The position numbers were made by a program, and so were the translations under genes. Shown here piece after piece: positions 1-11,801 of a DNA stretch of 64,000 nucleotides (positions within the stretch are counted from its first letter, which is position 1; every line of letters starts with the position of its first letter). Origin of the DNA: Gnetum montanum (taxonomy: Eukaryota > Streptophyta > Gnetopsida > Gnetales > Gnetaceae); contig MNCI01027020.1 in assembly GCA_015680685.1 (NCBI GenBank), positions 236,247 through 300,246 of the forward strand. Direction: 5' to 3'. The notes beneath the pieces are model-generated. The model was given only the letters and a program-made list of their open reading frames with translations. It searched no databases and had not been told where the DNA came from.

Positions 1-33
1 CGATATCATAGCTAGCAAATTCATGACTCATCA
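1..33 (-). repeat. Start of the 3' LTR of element Y (cut by window edge)
   Basis: Bases 1-33 are almost identical to 5642-5674, the outer end of the complete LTR, and finish in the same GACTCATCA. Confidence 0.8.
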
Positions 34-52
34 TACCCCCATGACTGAATGA
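34..52 (-). promoter_or_regulatory. Polypurine tract of element Y
   Basis: On the minus strand the bases just before the LTR read CATGGGGGTA then TGATGAG. A G-run directly before a TG LTR start is the expected plus-strand primer site. Confidence 0.5.
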
Positions 53-2673
53 AAACTTATCCTCGAGTTAAAGTGAGAACAAGTGCCATTGATTACATAG
101 TGGATAGGTATGGAATTATTAACTAACTATAATGGATTCATAACGCAGTGTAGAGTTAGAAACAAATTGAGACACAACACAAAAGAAAATCCTATGATTA
201 CAAAATGGTGAAACTCATGTAGTTCCTAGTGGTGGTGGCTTCTGCATAGGTATCTTTCCCTTTTCTTGCACTCCAGGTCTTAGAATTTGATGGTGTCAAA
301 GTATGGCCTAGAGTTTCTCCTCTTGTAAGGCCTTGAGTGCCTTGGCATGCACATAAGTTTGTGCTTGTGCCATAGAGGCATCCCAGTCAGCCTTCTCTTT
401 TTCTTTCGCCACCCTTTTATTCTCTATCAATATTTTATTAAGTTGCTTAGTTCTAAAAGTATCTAGCTAGTTCTAAGAAACCGTTGGCCCTATATTTGAA
501 AGGTTTAATAATTCCAAAATGTCTTAAATAAAGAAATCAATAGTCACACTATAAATGTTAACCATGGTACCTCCTTCTTTATTGTGCCAAAATTGGTACG
601 TTTCCCTTAAGTACCAGACACCACTTTTAGAGAGGGTATCTCCTACTTTTGCCTTCCCAGAATATATGATAGGAGGATCTTCTTGATGAATTCTGAATGA
701 TTTTTCCTCCTATTCTGCATGTTGTTGGATAGGATCTTATCTTCCATGTCTCCGAGATCGTTCGATTACACCTTGATCAGGACCTTCTTGTTGTCCATGT
801 TTTACGGCCATCTGCAATCACATGGGACTAATTATTAGTAAGGTTGTTACCAAAGTTAGGTTATAACTTACTGCTTGCCTTAATAGATTTACATTATTTT
901 GATGTGATGTTAATTATTGGAAGAACATGTCCCTAAAAGATTATAGTGTTGAGTCCTCTTTGCTTAGGTGGTTTCCAAATTTAATTTTTTGGTATTGATA
1001 AGGGGATGAAATTGTTTTTGACACATTTTATTCTTTATTTTATAACTAATTACCCTTAATAATGTCCTTTGGGTGATGAGGAATTTCAAAAACTTTATGC
1101 GCTATTTTCTGTGTGCACCTTCCCCACGACTGAGCTGAGCACTCTAGGTTCAAGTAGGTTCAAATAGAATGAAAATTGAAGTATCAATGAGGGAGTTATG
1201 GATATGAAAGCAAGGGATGTGCAATTGTGAGTTGTAGAGAGGAATTAAAAAACTTCCCCTGCATGAACAATTACAAATGATGTTGATTAGCACAGGGGGT
1301 CACGTATATATATTTTCATTAAAGTTAGGGCACTTAGAGAATGTACCAAATTTTTAATATATCTTTGAAATTAAATGATGTAAACTAAGGAAATATCGAT
1401 GATTTTTAAGGGGTTATCAAGTAATTATATGGTTTTAAAGGCACGAATAATGATTTGTGGGTTTTATCAATAAGGACCTTGGGTGATAGAGAAAAAGGCT
1501 ATGTGATGATTCATAGGGACGTTAAATTGGAGGGATAGTAATAAGGGAAAGAATATCATGAGCAATATGCTAAGGGTAATAAATGGTGTGTGTGAGCTAT
1601 GTCATAAGTGAAAATTACAAAATATTACACAAGTGGATCCTCCCCAAAGTAGGTTCCAACCTATAATGTCCTTGTGTAACCACACTTAAAGTGTCCATGG
1701 GCACTAGAAGGGTTAAATGTAATCTGCACTAACTCCACAAAACACACACATGTAAATATCACCGGAATGAGGTGAAAATTCTATGCTACATGGGACATGA
1801 GGTACAATTACCTGAACAGTGAGATGAGACGAAGTATAGAAGGGATCGTAGAGATTGGGACATGAGGTAATTGACCCAGGGCACAATGAATCCTGCATGT
1901 AAAGCATGATAAACATGTCATTAACCCATCATTCCAAGAGTAGGACCAAGTCCATCCTTCTAATCAGTGACATCGCATTGTCTCATCCCATGATGAACAA
2001 CTATGAGAGTACCATAACAACAAGGCGTACGATCACTTGGTGTTTTATTCAAGGGAGGAGTGACTTTTGTTTTATGGCACTTTGTTTTTCTTCTTTCTTC
2101 TTTCTTTTTGAATACTAAATCCAGAGAAGCCACCAACCTTCAAGCATGGGTGCATGTATTTCTAGTGGGATGCCCTAGAAAAACATTAATTTTTGAATGC
2201 CCTTTTGATTACTCTTACTCCCATTTTTCGTTAGGTCTACAAGGATCATAGTACAACCACGTTGCATGATAACTCCCACAAACATCACCAAACATAACCA
2301 CGTTGATGTCACAACCTAATCATTCCCTCTTGGTCCATCCTTCTTCATTATGGGTACAATGAACACAAAATTAATTTTAAGTTTTAGAAATATCAAGAAT
2401 ATCACTGTACCCTCGAATAGAACCTCTTATTTGTAGAGTCAATGAGTGGGTGTAATGGGCTCACTGTTCCAAATAACTGACCACTCATGACTTAATAACA
2501 TAGAACACACCTCAACCAATGATCCACATGAGTGTTTTATCCATACATGAGATTACTTACAAAAAACGTAAAAAGAAAAAAACACAAAAAGATAAAAAGA
2601 TGAAACAAAAAGTTGAAAAATGAAAAACTAGAAAACAAAAAGTTGTAAAATTAAAGAAAACAAAAAAGATTTA
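53..2673. other. Element Y 3' interior, no coding region recognised
   Basis: About 2.6 kb of AT-rich sequence where pol would be expected. No open frame on either strand shows RT, RNase H or integrase motifs. 2571-2670 is an A-rich low-complexity stretch. Confidence 0.5.
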
Positions 2674-4400
2674 TTAATCCTGCTTGTTAGTAAACTGGGG
2701 GGTATCCCCCATAATTAAATGGTTGATGATGGCAAGGATTAATAAATGAAAAATAAGAATCCCTGCATGTTGGAAGTATTGGGACTGGTCTATACTTATC
2801 CCCTTAGGGTTCACACACTTGATTATATGAGCATAGTGGGCCACTTTATATGATGTAGTTCCTAGATAACAAGTTGAGCCACTATGATGTTTGTGACCGT
2901 TAGATGGTATGCAAGGATTAGGATGATGCCTCCCATGGTTGTGTTTATTGGGCCGTATGGTTGTTGGAGTGTTATTTGGTGGCCTTGATGATGTTACATG
3001 AGGCGTTGGGTTCGAAGATAAGGGTGCATCATAGTGTGGGACTTGTGCTAAGTTGGAAGATGCAGTGGCCTCTGAATTATGTTGTTCCTTCTTATGGATG
3101 TATTTAAAGAAGGGGCACTTTGGATGTTGAGGAGGTTTCTCATTGCTATTGGTAGTGTTAGCACAAGTATTGTTTGTGGGTTTTTGCAGTGGTGCAGGTA
3201 CCTTAGAAGAAATTGGTGGCATTGTGGAAGGAGGGAAAGGATGAGAATGTTGAAAGTTAGGAGGAGTATAAGGTGCACAAGGTGGTGGTTTTGTTGGAGG
3301 CATGGGTTGATAGTATTGAGGAGAATAGTAATGTGGTGTGATAGAGTATGGTGGCACAGCTGGAGAAATAGGATGTTGAACTTGATAAGCATTTGGATTT
3401 GGATAATATGAAGGGTGTCTCCAGTTTAGTGGTGGTCTCCCCCACGACTGGGATTGTTTCCACTGTGATCAAACACAGTATCTCTGTACGAACTCTAGAT
3501 GTAACATGTTTCCCCAATGGTCATGTAAATGTAACAAGATTGGGCATTAGCCCTTAGGGTGATTGTATAGGCATATATTGCATTCATACGTATGATTGGT
3601 AGTTGAGCTATTATTTTCCTTATCCCTTCTTTCCGATTGTGTATTATTTCATCCTTCTTCTTGGGCTGTCAAAACTATATCTCCAATGATGTTGATATAT
3701 TCTCCACAATTTTGATTTATCCATTCCAAAATCTTATTGATCTTTGCCTCAGCTTCTTCTAATGTTTTTTGTATTGGCAAATATGGTTCTTTCTCCTTGT
3801 GATTGATTGATTTCTCCTTTGTATGATCATGGACCTTTGTTAAGTTGAGCTTTTGGTCATGTTGATGTTTTTCAACACTCTCCCATCTAGCCATATCTCC
3901 TTCTTCTTTTTCTACCCACTTAATAAGCTCTTGGATTTGATGGGTTTGTAGTTCGTATAGTTGACCTTGGGTGTACATTCCTAAGGTCTCTCTTGTTTCA
4001 TTACGTAGCCCATCAATGATATGGTACATTAGCCTTTCCTCAGAAAACCCATGGCCTAGACAATTGTTTAACAATGCATAATATCTTTCTAAGGCCATGT
4101 CCAAACGTTCATGTTGTGCTTGTTTCCATCCTTGGATTTGTTTCCTCAAGGCTGACACTCTTGTGTAGGTTTGATATATTTTCTTAAAGGATTCTACCAT
4201 TGTTGACCACCGTCGTATTGAATTTGGCTTTAACAATTTATATCATATTTTTTCTTGCTCAATGAGTGTCATAGGAAAGAGCTTAAGTTTTTTCCAACTG
4301 TTATCAATGTTATTCCATGTGCAAGCATCATAGAAGGCTTATAAATGTTGATGCAGATCTAAGTCATAGCCTCCTAAAAATTTACAAAAGTTGTTTTAAT
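2674..4400 (-). pseudogene. gag: Gag of element Y, interrupted
   Basis: Two open stretches in the same frame (4236-3649 and 3357-2674) form the Gag. The first holds the conserved Gag core: RRWSTM, then a helix-rich stretch with LRKQIQGWKQ, ALERYYALLNN and YHIIDGLRNETR. The same order appears in element Z at 32600-32940, which supports homology. Upstream, in frame but beyond one stop near 4252, are FYDAC and WKKLKLFPMTL, again shared with Z. The second stretch (227 codons) is rich in Pro, Thr, Asn and His and is probably the Gag C-terminal tail; I find no zinc knuckle in it. Gag forms the virus-like particle and binds genomic RNA. Stops make this copy a pseudogene. The family assignment rests on the RR-W and Q-L type Gag pattern and on the neighbouring primer site. 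Confidence 0.7.
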
Positions 4401-4777
4401 TGAGCCTGGGTAGACGACTCTCTTTATAATGCCTATGTGAGATTCAAACAACCTCTTATATTTGCATTAGGCTTGTAGTGGTCAGTGGGGGTTCATCATC
4501 ATCTTGTAAGTTATGCTTTCATGTGTTTGAATGACATTGCTTTCATTCATGTTTATAAGAAACCCGCACTTCAGGTTGTGTACTCCAATCTTGATCGTTA
4601 TCTAGTTCATTGGTTCTCCAATGAACTTCCTCACTAAGTGTGGAATTATTATCGTCTTGTAGGAGAGGCATTTTTTTGTGTGAATTTATGTGACTTTTTA
4701 TAATTACTTCTTTCTAAGAGATATATCGTTAAGTTCTATATAGTGACTTTGTATGATATAACTAATCTAGATAACTA

Positions 4778-4802
4778 GCACCATCCCCAGCAACGGCGCC
4801 TA
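4778..4802 (-). other. Primer-binding site of element Y
   Basis: Minus strand reads TAGGCGCCGTTGCTGGGGA directly after the LTR end ...GACTCATCA. This matches the TGGCGCCGTTGCCGGGGA-type primer site common in plant Ty3/gypsy elements such as Athila, with one change in the first bases. Confidence 0.75.
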
Positions 4803-5674
4803 TGATGAGTCGCAAGATACCCCTACACTCAACCATATGAATACGAGTGTTCTCACATGCAATCTGGTCAAACTTTGTAGATGGACTAGTTGTGGAACCT
4901 AGATTGTTAACCTTAGGTCGTAGTTCACTATCTTCCCACCTGGAATAGTATTATATTTATCACATATGGTTTAGTCTAGGGTGAGGCATATGATGGGTTT
5001 CTACTCTAATGCTACTCTTGAGGGAAATGGAAAGTAATATTATCTAAGCTAAGAGAGAAAGGGTAAAAGAATCTAATCTTGCATAAGTGCGATGAGCATC
5101 CATTCCTTGATCATCCATACACATCTTGGACTTCATGCATGACTACCACTAGGATTACCAAGTGCAGATCCTAGGTATGCCACTGGGTTACCAAGGAGTC
5201 ACACTTAAATGCTTGTAATCAAGTTGTACTCATTTTGCATTTCTTGGAGTTTAAGGGTGAGAGATCATTAACTAGAAAATCAGTAAATAATAATTAATTA
5301 AATAAATAAATAACAAAGTGAATGCTACAATGATGAAGTAATCTTGATCTTTATTTCTGGTCATGTGCGTGTCCAAGTACGTCACATTCAAATAAAGGAT
5401 GCCATACAATTACATTCACCACACTATTGGTAGATACTAAAAAATATTCTATCTCTGGAAGGGAAAAAATGCCAAAGCTTCACTAAGGAACTAAACTAGA
5501 TGCCTAAAACTGGGAAAACCACCTCTTATTTATAGAAATTTAGGCAGGCTACGATATCGCGTATGCGATATCGTAGCTCTGATATCACCGCCACTGCGAT
5601 AGCATGGCCATTGCAACAATAGGGCTGTGATATCACGGATGTGATATCATAGCTAGAAAATTCATGACTCATCA
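4803..5674 (-). repeat. 5' LTR of element Y (872 bp)
   Basis: Bounded by TGATGAGTC and GACTCATCA, 9-bp terminal inverted repeats. Minus-strand order: U3 with GATATC-rich palindromes (5549-5674), TATAAATA at 5534-5527, R-U5, end at 4803, primer site next. Confidence 0.8.
5527..5576 (-). promoter_or_regulatory. Element Y promoter: TATA box beside a U3 hairpin
   Basis: TATAAATA on the minus strand at 5534-5527. Just upstream, 5549-5560 and 5565-5576 are 12-base inverted repeats (CTACGATATCGC / GCGATATCGTAG) around a 4-base spacer. Confidence 0.6.
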
Positions 5675-6805
5675 TATGTCAAAGAAAATTTATAAAAGGA
5701 ATAAAAGAACCTACTGATATAATAAAACTCCAAAATTGGACTAATTTACATTTAGATCAATTAATAGATTCTACTACTAAACAGACAGATAGTTTGAATG
5801 AAATAGAAAATAGTATAAAAAAAATTTGGGTTCCTAAAAGTACTAGATCAAGTTCTAGGTTAATCAGAGTGAATTACCACTCACAAGATCACCTCCTCCA
5901 ATAGGTAGATCCCATATGGCTAAATATCATAGAAAACAAAAAGCCTTAGCAAAAAAGAAAGGTAAAGGCATTATGATCAATGCTAATGAAGAAATAGAAA
6001 AATATGATTTAGAACCATCAAAAATAAGTACATGTACAAAAGCTTCTTTAGATATTAAAGAAGAAATGTTAGTCATGAAAACTGCTATAGGTTATCAAGA
6101 ACAACCAATAGACTTCTCAGGAATTCAAATTAGAAAATCAAGTGACAAACATCCAACATTTTCTATCAACAATAAAGATTTAAAAGGCCAACAAGATACA
6201 ATAGATGCAATCCAAATTTATTTTCATGTGAAAATATATTTAGAAAAGAAAGAATATAAATTGGCTATATTTAATGTTACCTATAATTTTAGAGGAATTC
6301 TAAGAAGATGGTGGAACTATATTCAACAAAGGATTAAAAAGAAGTTAAAAAACTCCCCAACATTACTTTTTCTTAATGAAATAATTAAGCAATTCATTGG
6401 AAAAAAGGCCAATCTAGATCATGTTTATCATGATAGGTTCCTTAAATCTAGATTATTTAGGATTCAAGATTTCCATCCCTTCCTAAATGAAATGGAGCAA
6501 TTATACTATTGCAGTAAAGTAACACATGAAGTCGGTGCCAAAGAACATTTAATAGGATGCTTTCCACAATAATTTTGTATAAATATTTATCATAAATTAA
6601 AAAGAAAAATATTAATATAACTAAAATGTCTTTTGGTGAAATTAGACAATTTATTACTAATGTAAATAGAGAATTATGCTACGACCAAGAAGTAGAAAAT
6701 TTAGTTAGAGAACTTAGTAAGAAATTCAGTAGAAGTTTATGTTTAGAAATATGTCATGAAAAAAAATATAAAAATACAAAAAATGAATCCTTCTTTCCAC
6801 CCTAA
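5675..6805 (+). pseudogene. Endogenous caulimovirid-like coat protein region, broken
   Basis: A lysine-rich open stretch (in frame from about 5880, first Met 5916, stop 6570-6572) followed in another frame by 6626-6805. The first part has a basic start (KKKGKG), then a helix-rich part with RRWWNYI and, about 50 residues later, FLNEMEQLYYCSK. The second part begins FGEIRQFI and includes NRELCYDQE. This order, ahead of a zinc knuckle, resembles the capsid core of Caulimoviridae. The alternative is Gag of an unusual LTR element. Movement protein, protease and RT are not present. Element Y ends exactly at 5674, so Y probably inserted here. At least one frameshift and several stops make it non-functional. 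The family call is by pattern recognition only. Confidence 0.5.
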
Positions 6806-7814
6806 ACAACAAAGATGGAAATGAAAAAATGTGCGTCCTCCTCCTTCTCAGAAATTTAAAGGAAGATTTAAATGATGAATAGAAAAACTTCCTAAATCAC
6901 ACATAAAATGTTTTCTTTGTAATGGACCACACTTCTCTAATCAGTGTCCCAATCAAGGATCTTATCAAAAGAAGGTTAATTTTATACAAGAACATCACCT
7001 ATCAAAACAGTTCTATGAATATCTTTTTGATGAAAATATCCCTTTGTCCTTTGGAGATCTTCTCTTGTTCTCTGATTGTGATTCTTCTTTTTCAAACCAA
7101 TCTTCTTTTCACTTGGGGGAGTGCATGGAGTTTTTGGCTTTAGAATCTAACTCTAAAGATGATTCTGATGTTATATATTATAACCATATGAACCATTAAT
7201 CTTCTTCAGCCTCATCCTTGCACAAAACTATTAGACAAAAACCACAACCCATAGATACACCTAAAGATGACCCTACCTATATAAGTTTGAAAGAACAAAT
7301 TAGTATGCTAAAAAGTAAGTTAAAAAGAACATCGTTAGATAATATTCCTAAATATATGCATATAGAAAAACAAATTGCAGAAAAACAAGAAGAATTAAAA
7401 TTTCAAAAAAGACATTTAAAAGAATAAAACTTATTTCTTGACACCAAACCTCTTCCTTCTTCAAAAGTAGAATTAGAAGATTTAGAAAAAAATTTAAAAA
7501 AGGAGGAAGAAGATTTAGGACAAATAGATATTCTTTAGACTCCATAGCCTAAAATATCTAGATCTTTATGGAGAACATATAGAATACAACTAAAAAATTT
7601 TATAAATTGGACAACTCAGGAAATTAATAATTTAAAGTTAGAAGAAGAAAGTGATCAAAGACATCAGTATGAGGATGAAATAGCTAATGTAGAAATGATA
7701 ATGCATAGTGTAAATAAAAATAAATTAGAAAAAACACATATACCTATATGTACATTCTTCATAAAAATTTCATCTTTTATGCCCTATCCTATATATACTC
7801 TTATTGAAAGCTAA
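6806..7814 (+). pseudogene. Zinc knuckle and coiled-coil tail of the caulimovirid-like sequence
   Basis: One frame runs from about 6900 to 7814 with stops at 7197, 7425, 7536 and 7545. It opens with CFLCNGPHFSNQC (6909-6947), a CCHC zinc knuckle with three instead of the usual four residues between the second Cys and the His. An acidic, serine-rich stretch follows, then from 7218 a long Glu/Lys/Leu heptad-like stretch (KEQISMLKSKLKR, EKQIAEKQEELK, VELEDLEKNLKKEEE) predicted by eye to be coiled coil. A knuckle just after a capsid-like core supports the caulimovirid or Gag reading. The frame is in a different phase from 6626-6805, so a shift lies between them. It stops where the LTR of element Z starts. 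Confidence 0.5.
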
Positions 7815-8005
7815 TGAGAGTGGTTACTCTAGTAGTTATTCTAATTATTAGAGCAGTTACTCTAATTATTAGAGTAGTTACTCTAGAAATTATTCTAATT
7901 ATTAGAGTGGTTACTCTAGCAGTTACTCTAGTAGTTATTCTAATTATTAGAGTGGTTAATCTAGTGGGTACTTTAGTAGTTATTCTAATTATTAGAGTAG
8001 TTTCT
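7815..8005 (+). repeat. Tandem repeat in element Z U3
   Basis: Imperfect units around GTTACTCTAGTAGTTATTC and TAATTATTAGAGT repeat about six times. The pieces are near-palindromic (CTCTAATTATTAGAG). The repeats give false open frames on both strands. Confidence 0.75.
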
Positions 8006-8013
8006 CCCAAGCC

Positions 8014-8194
8014 TATAAATATAGTGCCCAGGCACACAATTGAAAGAAAGTCTTTTAGCAATCAAGTAGGGAAAATCTTGTAGTCTATTTGAAAGTTAGA
8101 GCATTTTCCAAGTGCCTACAATAGGAGGTTTAAGTGTGGATGGATCTTTATTCGAGCATTATGTACTTGAGCACACCTTCTATACGGTAATAAA
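8014..8194 (+). promoter_or_regulatory. Element Z promoter and poly(A) signal
   Basis: TATAAATA at 8014-8021 and AATAAA at 8189-8194, about 175 bases apart, as expected for U3/R and R/U5 landmarks. Confidence 0.5.
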
Positions 8195-8784
8195 GACGAG
8201 CTCTTTGATTCATCCTTGCAACACTTGAGATTTGTTTTCTTACGCATTTCTTTTATTCTATTTTCTTATGGATTTATTTTATTTTATTTTATTTTATGCA
8301 CTTTACATTTCTATTATTAGCATAGAAATTCATTTTGTTCAATTAAACAAATCATTAAATTACACAAGAACGACTACTTCTAGCATGCGTGTAATGCTTA
8401 GTAACCTACTAGCGATTAGCATTTCGTAATCCTAGCAGTGTTGCACTAGTTCAGGATGTGTATGAGAAGTGGGAATGGATGCTGGTGTTATGATTAGTTA
8501 GAACTTAGTTAATGAGTAGTTAAGTTAAATCAGTCACTTAGTTACCTCTCTCCTTCCCTCCTAGTGTAGGACATAAAAACAAAAAAGCTATAAAAATCAT
8601 ATGCCTCAAGCTTACTTAATCATATAATCATGACATACAAGTAAGCTTGGGAAGACAATGATCAACCAACTCCTCCTTGTTTCACAAGGGCGCATAAGCA
8701 CTTAGTCCTTGGAATTTGATCAGATCGTGCGTGAAATGCTTGTATTGGTATTGTTGAGCGTAGGGGTACCTCGTCGCTCATCAT

Positions 8785-8803
8785 TGGCACCATTGCTAAG
8801 GAC
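8785..8803 (+). other. Primer-binding site of element Z
   Basis: TGGCACCATTGCTAAGGAC lies one base after the LTR end. It is a decayed form of TGGCGCCGTTGCCGGGGA, the same type as in element Y. Confidence 0.65.
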
Positions 8804-8919
8804 TTAGTTGTTTGTGGGCTAACTAGAACACAAGAAATCATTCACATCATTGGAATGAACCCTTAGGGTTGGTTGAGAAAATAATAAATAAGAATACATT
8901 GCACACTGAATAGACAAGT

Positions 8920-9128
8920 ATGTCTTCTTCTTCATACGAAAGTGCCTCACCACCTAGGTTTGAAATAGAAAATAGTAGGCAACATAATATACATGACATT
9001 GATCCTCCAGTTCCTCAACAAGTTTGAGTGGTATATATTCATCTTGATGAGTATGAACCAGACTTCACCTTTATCCTCCATCAAGATGAACAACTATGTT
9101 GGCGAGACTTAGAAGGTAACATAGTGTT
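8920..9128 (+). pseudogene. gag: Gag of element Z, N-terminal part
   Basis: Begins ATG TCT TCT TCT at 8920, about 115 bases after the primer site, and reads MSSSSYESASPPRFEIEN. One in-frame stop occurs near 9027. It ends in WRDLEGNIV at the point where element A entered. The bases 9124-9128 (GTGTT) recur as ATGTT at 31675-31679, after which the same frame resumes. The role is the N-terminal Gag region; I do not recognise a named domain in this part. Confidence 0.65.
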
Positions 9129-11131
9129 TGAAACACCACAAAATTTTAGCTTGACACTTTGAAACAAGAATGACTGAAGCCCCTTTCGGTAGTCAGGAGG
9201 AAAAATTTGACTAAGAAATGGAACTCAAGCTAGCTTGCTCAAGCCAGCTTGCTCATGTTGACAAGCTAGCTTACCGTCAGTGTGAGCACCTCAACACAAC
9301 CTCAAAATAGCCTCAAAATAGTGTCAAGATGGTCAAATTTCAATGGTAAAAGGTCCCCTCGAGGTCCACTAATGATTGCTCCTAGTCATATCCCTTAGAA
9401 TTAGGTTTGAGGCTCAAAAATACTCTGTTTTCATTGTGCATGCCCATGTCATGCTAGGGTCATGCTGAGATCACACTGATAGCATGAGTTGCCAAAAGTG
9501 TCCTGAATCAAGGTACAAATAGGCTCAAACTTAGCATACAGGTTTCCCCCAAATTCAAGTAGTAGTTACCCTTGAAAAATAGGCCTAAAAGATCAAGTTT
9601 AGGTGTAAAATGTGCCATCGCAGCTTGCTCACGCCTAGGTCACGCTAGGGTCACGCTGACAGCATGAGCCTAGCATGACCAAATAAAAATAGTTCAAATG
9701 AAGTAGTCCCAAGCATAATTTTCAGTGTTAACTCAACTCCCATGGATAAGAAATAGTTCTATTTGTTCACAGGCTCTAGAAAATCAAAATTTAGGCATGA
9801 AACACAGCATTTTGGCTTGGTCACACTGAGGTCACACTGATAGCGTGAGCCTATCGTGACCTACCAAAATGACCTACATCCAACCACAAACAGGCTCAAA
9901 TATAACACATAGGATGTCCTCAAGGTCAGGAAGTAGTTGCACTTCAAGGATCCAAGCTTCAAAAATCCAAAAATGGTGTCAAAAGTTTCATAAATCTTAC
10001 TCACTCTAAAGGTCATGCTGGGTGTGAGTGTAGCGTACGCATGCTATACACTGCAAAATGCTAGACGCTGATGCTGGAGATGCTAATGTTGGACAAACAC
10101 TAGAGGTCATGCTGGGCATGAGTGCAACATGACCACAAATCAACTCACGCTGAAGCCCAAATCAACACACGCTAACAACACATCCACTCATGCTGGAGGC
10201 TCTAGCACAACAGAACCACCTCAAACAACCATAAAACCCTTTGGATCGACAACCTGTTGTAGTCAAGTTAGAGATCCAGAAGTTTCAAGCAAGCTAGAGT
10301 TAATCCCTCTTTAATTTCATTGTAAGCCTCACCATCTGTAATCTTGTCAAGCTCTTATGTTGCTTCCATGGGCGTAAGCTAGCTTGCGTTGTAAGATACA
10401 ATGCACCTGGTCGTAAACATAGGCTACCTACACACAACCAACTCATACATAGCTTTCTACCAGACATGTGTCACAAAATCCTATTTCCTCTCATCTCACA
10501 GCCATTGATCTCATTCACAAATCCTACTCCTTAGCCCAGAAAAATGCATAAATACCCTGTTCATTGACATAAATAGAGTTGGCGATTGGACAAAGAGGTG
10601 GACAATTTTGGCACTTCCTAGAAATGCTTGGAGACTCAGGAACATGAGACTCCTAGCATCAAAGCACCTGTAAACACATCATCCTGGGGCTTGGCACTTG
10701 ACTTGCTATCCATACACGCAACTATGCTTTGACCAGTGTACATCTCTGTTATACAATACAATACAGTTTCATTATTTCCTTCCACTTATATTGTTTACTC
10801 TATTTACACTGTCTTTACAATATAGCTCTATTTACGCTTCTTCATTTACAATTCAATCTCTATTTATGCTCTGTGCTCTATTTACATTTCATGTCATTGT
10901 TTGCATTTTTTTTACATTTTGTTTACACTATTTACAATAACCTCAACACTAGCCGTAGCTTACACTTAGGGAAGTCCTTGGTTGATCTCTGTTCAGACCA
11001 TCCAAGGCACTCTGCCTTAATTTTTTTTCTAGCTTGCCCTCACAAGAAGGTAGGGTCTACTATATCTCCTCGGATATCTCTTGGGGTCTGTTTTCCCTTC
11101 CTACCTTACACCGATGATTTCGGATGGTATA
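9129..11131 (+). repeat. 5' LTR of element A (2003 bp)
   Basis: Starts TGAAACACCACAAAATTTT and matches 29672-31674 along its length. 9240-10190 holds many short repeats of the GCTCACGCTGA / GGTCACGCTGACAGC type. A TATA-like GCATAAATACC lies at 10546-10556. The region 10970-11131 matches the inner LTR ends of B and J (CCTTGGTTGATC..., GATTTCGGATGG). The end is GTATA where the 3' copy has ATACA. Open frames in 10698-11145 are incidental. Confidence 0.85.
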
Positions 11132-11136
11132 GCAAA

Positions 11137-11155
11137 TGGCGTTAGAAAGAGCAGC
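11137..11155 (+). other. Primer-binding site of element A
   Basis: TGGCGTTAGAAAGAGCAGC, five bases after the LTR end. The same motif with changes follows the LTRs of B and D. The tRNA primer is not assigned. 11156-11790 contains CCCTATTGGTCAT-type repeats (11300-11400) and no gene. Confidence 0.55.
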
Positions 11156-11801
11156 AAACTTTTTTTCCATTTAATCAAAACATTGATCACATTGCCTATT
11201 AGATGCTACATAGATCAAGTGCTAAAACTAAACCCCATATTGTTAAGTAGCTTGCACATGCTCAGCTTGACTTGCTCACACACGGTTAGCTTACCTTACT
11301 CATGCTACCCTATTGGTCACCCTACCCTATTGGTCATGCTACCCTATTGGTCACCCTACCCTATTGGTCATGCTACCCTAATGGTTATGCTGCCCTGTTG
11401 GTCACACTAGCTTGCATACGCTGAAGCCAGTTACACATGTTGAGCTTACGCACGACAAAGCTAGTTATGCACACTGAGCTTGTGCATGCTGCATAGTTAC
11501 ACACACTATGAGTTATTCCTGTTACACAGTTGCACATGCTGCACAGTGCCCATGCCAGCTTGTTCAAGCTAGCTACTCATCCTGCACACTATTAGTTTAC
11601 ACACTTCATCATGAAATCTTCCTAGATCAACCCCACATATACAATTCTCACCCTAGAACAATACAAATTCATCTGAAATGACACTTTGAACTTATTTACA
11701 AGGGAGTTCATGAGTTGACTTCTTTAGCATTTGACATAATCCCCCTCTCTGAATCCCATCATAAACTCATATCCTAGCTCCTCATTGCAAGGAATCAAAC
11801 T

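Larger units (their letters stand above)
1..5674 (-). mobile_element. Element Y: pol-less Ty3-like LTR retrotransposon
   Basis: Minus-strand element. Its 5' LTR lies at 4803-5674, a primer-binding site abuts that LTR, gag follows at about 4400-2674, and the first 33 bases of its 3' LTR sit at the left window edge. Both LTR ends read TGATGAGTC...GACTCATCA, and bases 1-33 match 5642-5674 nearly base for base. I see no reverse transcriptase, RNase H or integrase in the interior, so it looks like a gag-only, non-autonomous element that used enzymes made elsewhere. The right flank starts TATGT, the presumed target duplication; the left flank is outside the window. Its gag and LTR end resemble those of element Z at 7815. 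Confidence 0.8.
7815..8783 (+). repeat. 5' LTR of element Z (start tentative)
   Basis: The end is firm: ...GCTCATCA followed by a primer-binding site, and the last 40 bases match the LTR end of element Y. The start TGAGAG at 7815 is chosen because coding sequence stops there and the length (969 bp) fits. TATAAATA lies at 8014 and AATAAA at 8189, a normal U3-R-U5 order. The rest of 8200-8783 shows no gene. Confidence 0.6.

Noticed and set aside
3079-3411. Arg/Trp-rich plus-strand frame
   Set aside because: Complement of the Pro-rich Gag tail of element Y.
7801-8083. Val/Ile/Thr repeat frames on both strands
   Set aside because: Made by the minisatellite in element Z's U3.
10698-11145. Hydrophobic frames of 80 and 138 codons
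   Set aside because: They lie in the LTR of element A in T-rich GTTTACACT repeats and are not kept in the 3' LTR copy.
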